Below the pieces are notes generated by a model. It searched no databases. It was not told the origin of the DNA and was given only the letters and a program-made list of their open reading frames with translations. Shown piece by piece: positions 23,708 through 33,078 of a DNA stretch of 64,000 bases (the stretch's first letter is position 1; every line of letters begins with the position of its first letter). Source of the stretch: Pseudorasbora parva (lineage: Eukaryota; Chordata; Actinopteri; Cypriniformes; Gobionidae); NCBI RefSeq assembly GCF_024679245.1, contig NC_090182.1, forward strand, positions 34,991,047 to 35,055,046, given 5' to 3'. The position numbers and the translations under genes were made by a program.

Positions 23708-26265
23708 TGTTACGGAGTGACCTAAAATGGCGGAACCTAAAATGGCGGAAATTGTCCGCCCGGACCATTGTCCATGGAACACGTGACTAGTTCCGGTAAC
23801 TCCGGGCAACTAAAAGGGAGTGTTATTGGGAACAGGTGTGTGCATGGACGGGGCGATCGATGGTTGGACAAATTAGAGCAAAGGAGGCATATAAAGAAGG
23901 TAATGGGAGAACAGGAGAGGGGGAAGTTGATTCCGGCAAACGGGGGCGGAAGGAGGAAGTTGATTCGGGCCAACGCTGCAGGGTGAGTGAAGTTGATTTG
24001 GGCGATCGCGGTGGGTGAGACGGAGCGATCGGTGAATCAGAGGGACGTCTTGAGGCGGATGATACAGACTGGGCGAAGTGAGAACAAAGTACTGGGCTGA
24101 AGAAAACATGAGCTAAGTGTTTGAAGCATTCGTTGTTGAAACAACTGTGTTGATATGTATTGTTACTGCCTTGGAGAAATTGTTTACATTAAGAAGGTAT
24201 TGGGAACGTATTGAAAAGAGGAAGGAGCGTGCTGAAAGATCGTGGTCTTGACGTTTTCATATGGTCATCCTCTGCACTGACCCTTTCTACTGTCCAGGAC
24301 TTATTTCCCGGCCCAACGTGGTGATCCTGACCCTAATTCACCGTGAGTGTGTGTGGAGTACAGTGGGTGAGTCTTTCTTTTGATGTGTGTCCACCTGAAG
24401 AATTATAGTGTTGTGCTGTGCAAACGTTGTCAGCGATCCCTCCCTAGGTCGAAGAGAAAGCCCTGCATCAGAGGAAGCACTAAAGCCGACATCTGTCTGA
24501 CTACGGAGCTGTGAGTTGTGTCTGAGAGCCCAGTGTACCGCCTGTATACTCACCTGTATGCCCAAAGCTAAGAGCCCAGTGTACCGCCTGTATACTCACC
24601 TGTATGCCCAAAGCTAAGAGCCCAGTGTACTGCCTGTATACTCACCTGTATGCCCAAAGCTAAGAGCCCAGTGTACCGCCTGTATACTCACCTGCATGCC
24701 CAAAGCTAAGAACCCAGTGTACCGCCTGTATACTCACCTGTATGCCCAAAGCTAAGAGCCCAGTGTACCGCCTGTATACTCACCTGCATGCCCAAAGCTA
24801 AGAGCCCAGTGTACCGCCTGTATACTCACCTGTATGCCCAAAGCTAAGAGCCCAGTGTACCGCCTGTATACTCACCTGTATGCCCAAAGCTAAGAGCCCA
24901 GTGTACCGCCCGTATACTCACCTGTATGCCCAAAGTTAAGAGCCCAGTGTACCGCCGGTATACTCACCTGTATGCCCAAAGCTAAGAGCCCAGTGTACCG
25001 CCTGTATACTCACCTGTATGCCCAAAGCTAAGAGCCCAGTGTACTGCCTGTATACTCACCTGTATGCCCAAAGCTAAGAGCCCAGTGTACCGCCTGTATA
25101 CTCACCTGCATGCCCAAAGCTAAGAGCCCAGTGTACCGCCTGTATACTCACCTGTATGCCCAAAGCTAAGAGCCCAGTGTATCGCCTGTATACTCACCTG
25201 CATGCCCAAAGCTAAGAGCCCAGTGTACCGCCTGTATACTCACCTGTATGCCCAAAGCTAAGAGCCCAGTGTACCCCCTGTATACTCACCTGTATGCCCA
25301 AAGCTAAGAGCCCAGTGTTCCGTCTGTATACTCACCTGTATGCCCAAAGCTAAGAGCCCAGTGTACCGCCTGTATACTCACCTGTATGCCCAAAGCTAAG
25401 AGCCCAGTGTACCGCCTGTATACTCACCTGTATGCCCAAAGCTAAGAGCCCAGTGTACCGCCTGTATACTCACCTGTATGCCCAAAGCTAAGAGCCCAGT
25501 GTACCGCCTGTATACTCACCTGTATGCCCAAAGCTAAGAGCCCAGTGTACCGCCTGTATACTCACCTGTGTGCCCAAAGCTAAGAGCCCAGTGTACCGCC
25601 TGTATACTCACCTGTATGCCCAAAGCTAAGAGCCCAGTGTACCGCCTGTATACTCACCTGTATGCCCAAAGCTAAGAGCCCAGTGTACCGCCTGTATACT
25701 CACCTGTATGCCCAAAGCTAAAGAGCCCAGTGTACCGCCTGTATACTCACCTGTATGCCCGAAGCTAAGAGCCCAGTGTACCACCTGTATACTCACCTGT
25801 ATGCCCAAAGCTGAGAGCCCAGTGTACCGCCTGTATACCCACCTGTATGCCCAAAGCTAAGAGCCCAGTGGACCGCCTGTATACCCACCTGTATGCCCAA
25901 AGCTCAGAGCCCAGTGGACCGCCTGTACACTCACTTGTACACCCAAAGCCAAGAGCCCAGTGTACCGCCTGCATAGTCACCTGCAAACCTCGGCTTGTAC
26001 GAAGAAGAGAGAGAGAGCTGGGAAGATCTGTTGAAAATCAGGAGCGACTCAGATCCCAAGGCCCCAGTCCTAGAGGGCTGGTTTCCCCCTTTTAGTATCC
26101 CTCCTTCCCCTTTCCTATAAATCTCTTTTAAATTAATAAATATTGGTTTTAACTTACCCGTCCTCGTCTGTCTGGTTTTTGGTGTGTTTCTGGGACCTCC
26201 TCGGGGTGGAAACTAGGGGAGGAGCGGGACTCGCGCTAAGTGGCGGTCCGCTCCGGCCTGTGACA
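23708..26265 (+). repeat. Left LTR (2,558 bp)
   Basis: Begins TGTTACGG and ends GGCCTGTGACA. The first 800 bases are unique sequence, followed by the 46-bp tandem array (24525-25985) and a 280-base unique tail containing CCTATAAATC and AATAAA near 26115-26145. The large size is mostly due to the array. Confidence 0.95.
24525..25985 (+). repeat. 46-bp tandem array in left LTR
   Basis: About 32 copies of a unit beginning AGCCCAGTGTACCGCCTGTA and ending CCCAAAGCTAAG. Copies differ by single substitutions (for example TTCCGTCTG near 25318, an extra A near 25720). The unit length is not a multiple of three, so long frames across the array are artefacts. No unique spacers occur between units. Confidence 0.97.
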
Positions 26266-26270
26266 GATTT

Positions 26271-26290
26271 TGGCGTAGTCGGCAGGATTC
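26271..26290 (+). promoter_or_regulatory. Primer binding site for tRNA-Ser
   Basis: TGGCGTAGTCGGCAGGATTC begins five bases after the left LTR. As I recall the vertebrate tRNA-Ser(AGA) 3' end including CCA, all 20 bases are complementary. It marks where minus-strand DNA synthesis would start and independently confirms the LTR end at 26265. Confidence 0.85.
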
Positions 26291-26320
26291 CACCTCGAGT
26301 TGAGCGACCGAAATTCCCCA

Positions 26321-27262
26321 ATGGCCGACGACGTACCTGAGGCCCCACTCCGAGTCATGCCCGTGTTCATGGGCACCCCCTGGATCCAGAAGTATGGCGG
26401 AGCAGAGTCAGAGGTGAGATTTTCTGAGTGGAAAGCCCAGATAGAGTATCTGGCCGGAATCCAAGGGTTAAGTGCGTCCCAATATCAACAGTTTGTGTTG
26501 AACTCCCTAGAGGGGGAAGCCCGACGAGAAGTCCAGGCCGCCCCAGAAGCCGTCCGAGCCACCGCACAGTCTGTGTTTAACTTTCTGACCGAACGATATG
26601 GAGACACCACGCCGGTATCCGTCCTCCGAGCACAGTTCTTTAATTGCAAACAGGGCCCTCGGCAGCCCATCCGAGCCTATGCACTCCGACTGCGAGAGCA
26701 GTTCACCTGGTTGCAAGGAAGACGCGACCACGGGTTGGGAGAGGGAGAAACTCTGATGCGGGATCAATTCTTGCTAGGGCTAAGAGAAGGCCCGGTGCGA
26801 CAGAGCCTGCGAGTGCAGTTTCGACGAGATCCAGAGATGACCTTTGAGGAGTTAAAGAAGGAAGCGGTGGCTCTGGAATCGGACCAGGCGGAAGTCGTTG
26901 ATCCCCCAGTGTGTGCGGCCGTAAGTGGAGCAGCAGCAGCCGCAGTAGCCCCTGAGGGAGTAGATTGGAAACAGACCTTACGGACGGAGCTCCTACAAGA
27001 CGTCTGCGAGCAAATGACAGTGCTGTCCAAGACGCTCCTGGAGGAGTTGCGGCTAGGCGCATTAAGACAGGAGGTAAAGCCTGCCCCTCGGGAGCGAGCC
27101 TATTCAGGTGGAGGCCGAGACCTAGGGAGGCAACTAAGCCGGCCTGCCCACCCTCGATTTGAGTGGGACGAACAAGGACGACCCATTTGCAACCGTTGTG
27201 GTGAGCCCGGACACTACAGCCGGCAGTGTGGCTCCCGACGAAGCTCAGAAGGGGTTTTTTAG
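26321..27262 (+). CDS. gag: gypsy Gag with CCHC zinc knuckle
   Basis: Gag forms the cytoplasmic particle that packages element RNA. I choose the ATG at 26321 (MADDVPEAPL), the first ATG after the primer site, giving 313 residues. The capsid-like region runs roughly from residue 20 to 200 (FSEWKAQIEYLAGIQG, VFNFLTERYGD, LRLREQFTWLQG). A basic, Arg-rich linker follows, then one zinc knuckle, C-x2-C-x4-H-x4-C, at residues 290-303 (CNRCGEPGHYSRQC). The frame is intact. It ends TAG at 27260-27262 directly on a run of six T, where the protease frame overlaps in -1. Length and architecture fit fish gypsy elements. Confidence 0.93.
   Translation: MADDVPEAPLRVMPVFMGTPWIQKYGGAESEVRFSEWKAQIEYLAGIQGLSASQYQQFVLNSLEGEARREVQAAPEAVRATAQSVFNFLTERYGDTTPVSVLRAQFFNCKQGPRQPIRAYALRLREQFTWLQGRRDHGLGEGETLMRDQFLLGLREGPVRQSLRVQFRRDPEMTFEELKKEAVALESDQAEVVDPPVCAAVSGAAAAAVAPEGVDWKQTLRTELLQDVCEQMTVLSKTLLEELRLGALRQEVKPAPRERAYSGGGRDLGRQLSRPAHPRFEWDEQGRPICNRCGEPGHYSRQCGSRRSSEGVF
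27255..27262 (+). promoter_or_regulatory. Candidate -1 ribosomal frameshift site
   Basis: Gag reads GTT TTT TAG; six T residues (27255-27260) precede and overlap the stop. A -1 slip on TTT re-pairs perfectly and carries ribosomes into the protease frame (GFLGQPVTV). The overlap of the two frames is seen; programmed slippage is inferred from the family habit. I did not establish a downstream pseudoknot. Confidence 0.55.
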
Positions 27263-28242
27263 GTCAACCGGTCACTGTGGGTCGAGTGGTCGGGACCCCT
27301 TTAGATGACCCATCTCCAGTAACTGGCTCGAAGGATAGATTGATTGGGCAAAGCCCTGTGGTGGAGGTCCAGGTACGTGGTACTAAGGTACAGTGTCTAG
27401 TAGATACCGGATCTCAAGTCACCCTGTTTTCGGAGAGCCTGTCGAAGGAGTTGTTTGGAGGACGAAGTATGCAGGAAACCGAGGCCCCTTGGCTGACATT
27501 GAAGGGAGCGAATGGGTTGGACATCCCCTACATTGGGTACCTATTGACTGATCTGAAGATCCATGGGATCACCGTGCCCCAGAAGGGGGTAGTCATCGTC
27601 CAGGATCATTGTTTGGGGACCCATCGAGCCCTTCTGGGCATGAACCTAATCTCGGAGTGCTGGGAAGAATTATTCCGGGCGAGGCCCGTAAAGTCGATAC
27701 CACCTGCAGAGCAGCGAGAGTGGGAACGCATTGTGGCTGACTGTCGCCGGATACAGGCAGCTAGGGTCCGAAGAGACCGGGAAGATACCGGCCGAGTGGC
27801 CTGTCGCTATGCCTTGTCCGTGCCAGCTAGGAGTGAGGCCATTGTGTGGGTAAGAGTCCCCCAACAGAAATATGGGCCAGAAGGCTGGGTATTAGTGGAG
27901 CCCCATCTGGATTGTCAACATGTGGAAGTGGCCCAAAGATTGGCAGTAGTCCGTCGAGGACGAGTTCCTGTGAAAGTACGCAATGAGAACCCCTATTCTA
28001 TACACCTATATAGACATCAACGACTGGCCCGAGTGACGATGGTCGATCCTCATCAAGTAAGGGAAGAAAGAGATGTGAGTTTCCGGCAAGTGTGTCCTAC
28101 CGTGGTTGAGGTGGCCTTAATTCAAACAGACTCGCCCCTGAAGAAGGCTGGGGAAGAGACGCCCGGCCATTTGGTAGGTGAGTCCCTGCGGGGAGAAGAG
28201 TTGGAAGAGGCTCAGACACGTAAACTGCGAGAACTCCTGTGA
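27259..28242 (+). CDS. pro: gypsy aspartic protease region of Pol
   Basis: This part of the polyprotein cleaves Gag and Pol. It lies in the -1 frame relative to Gag and has no good ATG of its own at the junction, so expression by frameshift is likely. The active-site motif is LVDTGSQVTLF, with the Asp codon at 27403, followed by the flap-like region and HRALLGMNLISECW near 27630, the hydrophobic-hydrophobic-Gly element of retroviral-type proteases. A further 180 residues link to reverse transcriptase. The frame ends TGA at 28240-28242 while reverse transcriptase continues in the next frame; no slippery sequence is seen there, so this second change is probably an indel mutation. Confidence 0.85.
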   Translation, partial: LGQPVTVGRVVGTPLDDPSPVTGSKDRLIGQSPVVEVQVRGTKVQCLVDTGSQVTLFSESLSKELFGGRSMQETEAPWLTLKGANGLDIPYIGYLLTDLKIHGITVPQKGVVIVQDHCLGTHRALLGMNLISECWEELFRARPVKSIPPAEQREWERIVADCRRIQAARVRRDREDTGRVACRYALSVPARSEAIVWVRVPQQKYGPEGWVLVEPHLDCQHVEVAQRLAVVRRGRVPVKVRNENPYSIHLYRHQRLARVTMVDPHQVREERDVSFRQVCPTVVEVALIQTDSPLKKAGEETPGHLVGESLRGEELEEAQTRKLRELL

Positions 28243-29855
28243 AGTGGCAACATATATTCTCTGCACATGATGAAGACTACGGATGTACCAATGTGGTGAA
28301 GCATCGAATTCCCACTGGGGAAGCCGGGCCCAGTGGCGAGCGATACTGTCCCATACCGCCCACCTTGTATTCTGAGGTACGAACCCTGTTGCAAGGACTG
28401 CTTGATCAAGGGATTGTTCGTGAAAGCAGTAGCCCCTGGGCAGCCCCCATAGTCTTGGTGCAGAAGAAGACGGGAGCCTGGAGGTTCTGCGTGGACTACC
28501 GGAAGTTAAATCAGGTGACTAAGAAGGACGCCTTTCCCTTACCTAGGATCGAGGATTCACTTACCAGTTTAACTCAGTCGGCCTGGTATTCCACGTTAGA
28601 TCTGGCAAGCGGCTATTGGCAAGTGCAGGTGGAAGAGGCGGACAGAGAGAAGACCGCCTTCACGACCCCCTTCGGACTATTCGAGTGGGATCGGATGCCC
28701 TTCGGCCTTTGCAACGCTCCCGCTGCGTTCCAGCGATTGATGCAGCGATGTTTGGGTGGTCAATTGATGGAGTCCACACTGGTATATCTGGATGATGTTA
28801 TTGTTTATTCCCCAGACTTCGAGTCCCATTTGCACCATCTCGAGAAGGTCTTTCAAGCTATGGAGAAGTATGGGCTGAAGCTCCAACCAGACAAATGTCA
28901 CCTGTTGCAGAGAGAAGTAAGGTTCCTGGGCCACTGTGTAAGCGCTGCTGGGGTCTCTGTAGACCCAGAGAAGGTTTCAGCGGTACGAGAGTGGAATGTC
29001 CCGAAGACCGTGAGGCAAGTCAGATCCTTCTTGGGCTTTGTGGGGTATTATCTATGGTTCATTAAAGACTTCTCTAAGATCGCGAAGCCCCTGAACCAAC
29101 TTCTGTCCGGGACGGGACGCCCTCGAGGCCGTGGATCTTCATCGATTGCTTGGGACTCTGAGTGTGGGAAAGCCTTTCAGCGGCTGAAACAAGAGCTGTT
29201 GCAAGCCCCGATCTTGGCCTATGCAGATTTTACCCAACCCTTCGTCCTGTACACAGATGCCAGTAACCTCGGCCTGGGGGCAGTGTTGGCCCAACGACAG
29301 GAGGGGGTGGAACGTGTGATCGCCTACGCTAGTCGGAGCCTCCATCCAGCCGAAAGAAACGATGCCAACTATAGTTCCTTTAAGCTGGAGTTGTTGGCCT
29401 TGAAATGGGCGCTGAGCGAAAAATTTAAGGACTATCTGTGGGGCGCTAAGGTACAGGTAATCACTGACAACAACCCTCTTGTACACTTGCAGACCGCCAA
29501 GTTGGGAGCTGTGGAGCAGCGGTGGGTGGCACAGTTGGCCAACTATGAGTACGAGCTCCAGTACCGGCCTGGGAGAGAACATACAAATGCCGATGCTCTG
29601 TCCCGACTTCCGGAAGTAGAGAACCTGAGGCGCCCACCTGAACAGCTACTAGACCAAGAGGAGAGGTATATGGTGGGCATTGTGGAGGCGCCGGGAGGCC
29701 AACGAGAGGCGGTGCCGATAAGCTGGGGTTGGGACCCTCGCCGCTGGAGAGAGCGGCAGCAAGAAGACAGCGGGTTGAGAACGCTGAGCCGATGGCTGGA
29801 ACAGGGCCGAGGACCAACACAGGCGGAAAGGCAGGTTCAAGTGGGGATGGGGTGA
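28243..29855 (+). pseudogene. pol: gypsy reverse transcriptase and RNase H
   Basis: The domain copies element RNA into DNA and degrades the RNA. The frame is open from 28224. Visible are the FCVDYRKLNQVTKKDAFPLP fingers region, the palm motif YSTLDLASGYWQV, the LFEWDRMPFGLCNAPAAFQ box and the catalytic VYLDDVIVYS with YLDD at 28785-28796. RNase H follows with FVLYTDASNLGLGAVLAQ, ELLALKWAL and VQVITDNNPLV. All catalytic acids are retained. The frame stops at a TGA (29853-29855) between RNase H and integrase, and integrase resumes in the same frame, so this is a premature stop rather than a gene end. Its upstream join to protease needs a frame change. I call it a recently inactivated pol segment. 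Confidence 0.92.
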
Positions 29856-30793
29856 AAATTACTGGGACAGTGGACGAAGCTCCGATTGAGAGATGGGGTG
29901 ATGTGTAGGACCATCAGAGACTCGGGACTGGGAGAGGAGATCTGCCAGATTGTGGTACCGGAGGGCCAGGTACAAGCTTTACTGATGGCTTATCATGCCC
30001 AGTTGGGACATCAAGGGCAAGAGAAGACGGTATCCCTATTACGCAGGCACTTCTATTGGCCAGGGCTGGAAGCATCCGTAAGTGCCTTCATCCAGGCATG
30101 TCCTCGCTGTACCTTGTTTAAATCTAGGAAGGAGCTCAGAGCCCCGATGGTCCCGATAAAGGCAAAAGCCCCCCTTCATATTGTGGCCATGGACTTTCTG
30201 ACGTTGGGTAGACCAACGGATCGTTATCAGAACATCCTCGTAATTACTGATCTATTCACCAAGTACGCCTGGGCCGTTCCAACTCTGGACCAGACTGCCA
30301 ACACCACTGCCACTGCCTTATGGAGAGCCGTCTTTCAGCCGTTTGGGTGCCCTGAGTTTCTGCATTCCGATCAAGGGCCAAATTTCGAGTCCCGAGTGAT
30401 CAAAGAACTGTGCCAATTATATGGGTGCACGAAAACTCACACCACGTCCTATCACCCCCAGGGGAACGGTGGGTGTGAACGACTTAATCAGACCTTGCTG
30501 GGCTTAATGGGCACGCTGGACCAAGAGCATCAGAGTGACTGGGTGAGTGCCTTACCAACCTTAGTCCAGGCGTATAATAATAGTGTACACAGCACCACGG
30601 GGTATGCCCCGACTTACCTGATGTTTGGCAGGCATGTACGGCTACCAACGGACTTGATGTTGGGGACGCCCACGGCTGAGGAGGATGTGAGTCTGACGGA
30701 GTGGGTGGGGCGCCACCATCAACGCCTCCACTTTGCCTATGAGCAGGTAACCAAGCGGATACAGGGTGCTGCAGAGAAAAATAAGAGGCTGTA
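29856..30793 (+). pseudogene. gypsy integrase, C-terminus deleted
   Basis: Integrase inserts the DNA copy into the chromosome. In the same frame as reverse transcriptase, after the stop at 29853, the zinc-binding segment appears (HAQLGHQGQEKTVSLLRRHF then CPRCTLFK, an H-H-C-C pattern). The catalytic core follows with VAMDFLTLGRPTDRYQN, a second acid in LHSDQGPNFESRV and the Glu in GGCERLNQTLLGL. After EKNKRLYV the frame runs straight into the 46-bp LTR repeats, so the C-terminal DNA-binding module and anything beyond are lost. The apparent tail of about 45 further residues up to 30923 is repeat read-through. Confidence 0.92.
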
Positions 30794-31973
30794 TGTACCG
30801 CCTGTATACTCACCTGCATGCCCAAAGCTAAGAGCCCAGTGTACTGCCTGTATACTCACCTGTATGCCCAAAGCTAAGAGCCCAGTGTACCGCCTGTATA
30901 CTCACCTGCATGCCCAAAGCTAAGAGCCCAGTGTACCGCCTGTATACTCACCTGTATGCCCAAAGCTAAGAGCCCAGTGTACCGCCTGTATACTCACCTG
31001 TATGCCCAAAGCTAAGAGCCCAGTGTTCCGTCTGTATACTCACCTGTATGCCCAAAGCTAAGAGCCCAGTGTACCGCCTGTATACTCACCTGTATGCCCA
31101 AAGCTAAGAGCCCAGTGTACTGCCTGTATACTCACCTGTATGCCCAAAGCTAAGAGCCCAGTGTACCGCCTGTATACTCACCTGTATGCCCAAAGCTAAG
31201 AGCCCAGTGTACCGCCTGTATACTCACCTGTATGCCCAAAGCTAAGAGCCCAGTGTACCGCCTGTATACTCACCTGTGTGCCCAAAGCTAAGAGCCCAGT
31301 GTACCGCCCGTATACTCACCTGTATGCCCAAAGCTAAGAGCCCAGTGTACCGCCTGTATACTCACCTGTATGCCCAAAGCTAAGAGCCCAGTGTACCGCC
31401 TGTATACTCACCTGTATGCCCAAAGCTAAAGAGCCCAGTGTACCGCCTGTATACTCACCTGTATGCCCGAAGCTAAGAGCCCAGTGTACTGCCTGTATAC
31501 TCACCTGTATGCCCAAAGCTGAGAGCCCAGTGTACCGCCTGTATACCCACCTGTATGCCCAAAGCTAAGAGCCCAGTGGACCGCCTGTATACCCACCTGT
31601 ATGCCCAAAGCTAAGAGCCCAGTGGACCGCCTGTACACTCACTTGTACGCCCAAAGCCAAGAGCCCAGTGTACCGCCTGCATAGTCACCTGCAAACCTCG
31701 GCTTGTACGAAGAAGAGAGAGAGAGCTGGGAAGATCTGTTGAAAATCAGGAGCGACTCAGATCCCAAGGCCCCAGTCCTAGAGGGCTGGTTTCCCCCTTT
31801 TAGTATCCCTCCTTCCCCTTTCCTATAAATCTCTTTTAAATTAATAAATATTGGTTTTAACTTACCCGTCCTCGTCTGTCTGGTTTTTGGTGTGTTTCTG
31901 GGACCTCCTCGGGGTGGAAACTAGGGGAGGAGCGGGACTCGCGCTAAGTGGCGGTCCGCTCCGGCCTGTGACA
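30794..31973 (+). repeat. Right LTR, 5' part deleted
   Basis: The segment is collinear, base for base in length, with 25086-26265 of the left LTR. It starts inside the tandem array (about 19.5 units, 30794-31690) and ends CCTGTGACA. The first 1,378 bases of the LTR, plus the polypurine tract, are missing. By eye there are about nine substitutions against the left LTR, all within the array, and none in the last 280 bases. Confidence 0.93.
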
Positions 31974-31977
31974 TAAG

Positions 31978-32417
31978 CATCTTGGACTTGAGCTTTGCTA
32001 CAGAGCGTTTTAAGAGACGCAGATCTAGTATCGGGCGCGACCCTCCATCCTTCTTTGATACAATGAAGTAACGGCTGTAAAACCCAGACTCCCTGCTGGG
32101 AGGAGGAATCCTTTCTATAGCCCGCTTTTGCCGAGCGGGCTATAGACCCGAGCCGTGGGGCACATGAGCCGAGGCACCCTCCTCAAAGAGTGCCCGGCGG
32201 GAGCGCAGCATTCTTAAGGGTAGCCGCTCACAGTGCTCGCAAGCAGCCCCCTCGAGGGCTGCCTGAGCGTGCTGCGCTCCCAAACATACAACACACATTG
32301 AGTGTGTATCCCCACCCGTGTTGTAGCGAGGGCAGGGATGAACACACTTTGTGAATTGATGTTCGCTCGCCATATTCTCTTTTATGTTGTAATATATATA
32401 TATATTTATATATATAA
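31978..32417 (-). mobile_element. DIRS copy 1, 5' portion beside the gypsy insertion
   Basis: The minus strand encodes the start of the reverse transcriptase (KDGGSRPILDLRLL near 32040), then non-coding sequence that rejoins copy 2 only near its 5' end (GTGTATCCCCACCC region near 32310). About 2 kb of gag present in copy 2 is therefore missing. A perfect 12-bp hairpin (32115-32145) lies at this junction. Confidence 0.8.
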
Positions 32418-33004
32418 TGTAACAAAAATGCTGTCTTTGAGTTTAATGTCTCGGGGAATAATTAACTCAAAAGGGATTTAATATTCAATATTCATGAATT
32501 TATGAATATAATTTGCTAGTCGTTCATTACATATTAAAATTTTCTGATAGGGAAAAATGTTTAATTAAATACAAGTAACCCTTTACGGAATTGCTTGAAA
32601 TTATCTTACTAAGTTTGTCCTTCCAATTAGTTATAGACTTTCAAATCAATTCTCAATAAGGGATTACTGCTTTACGAGCGCATAAGAAACATTAACTTTA
32701 CTGATCAGGACAAAATCAATATTTCAAATGGTCGTACAGTTTACTTTACTAAAATAGTAGCATAAGCAGTTAGGTAACGTTAGATCGTAAGTTTAATTGA
32801 CTTTGTGTATGTGAAAGAATAACAGACTCAATTCATTAAATCTCTTTTGGAAGTTTAATAAACACAGACTAAAAATAATAACACTACAATTCACACAGAA
32901 AGTACACACTAAACATGCATCAAGAGAGTAGGAATATAGATAGTAAACGAAAGAATATGGTACATAAACGAAAATAATGAATAGACTAAAATTAGAGAGA
33001 TAAA

Positions 33005-33078
<74 letters not shown>

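Larger units (their letters stand above)
23708..31973 (+). mobile_element. Ty3/gypsy LTR retrotransposon, recent but defective
   Basis: The insertion starts TGTTACGG and ends CCTGTGACA, and TAAG flanks it at 23704-23707 and 31974-31977. DIRS copy 2 at 53520-53560 shows the uninterrupted site. The order is long left LTR, primer site, gag, protease, reverse transcriptase-RNase H, integrase and truncated right LTR, the plan of the Ty3/gypsy group (RNase H before integrase). Defects are a frame change between protease and reverse transcriptase, a stop inside pol at 29853, and a deletion removing the integrase C-terminus, polypurine tract and first part of the right LTR. Confidence 0.97.

Noticed and set aside
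22253..23809. Intact DIRS polyprotein from overlapping long minus-strand frames
   Set aside because: The frames are different reading frames of one broken chain, with a stop after the catalytic motif, a frame change in the recombinase and a gypsy insertion.
24525..25985. Regular direct repeats that could suggest a CRISPR array
   Set aside because: Units of 46 bases abut with no unique spacers, lie inside an LTR, and the genome is eukaryotic.
25626..25986. Frames with repeated GIQVSIQAVHWAL-type sequence, also at 31334-31516
   Set aside because: Read-through of the 46-bp LTR array; frame changes with every unit and no start or domain.
28224..28242. Second programmed -1 frameshift between protease and reverse transcriptase
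   Set aside because: Frames do overlap by 19 bases in the right direction, but no slippery sequence occurs there; a small indel is more likely.
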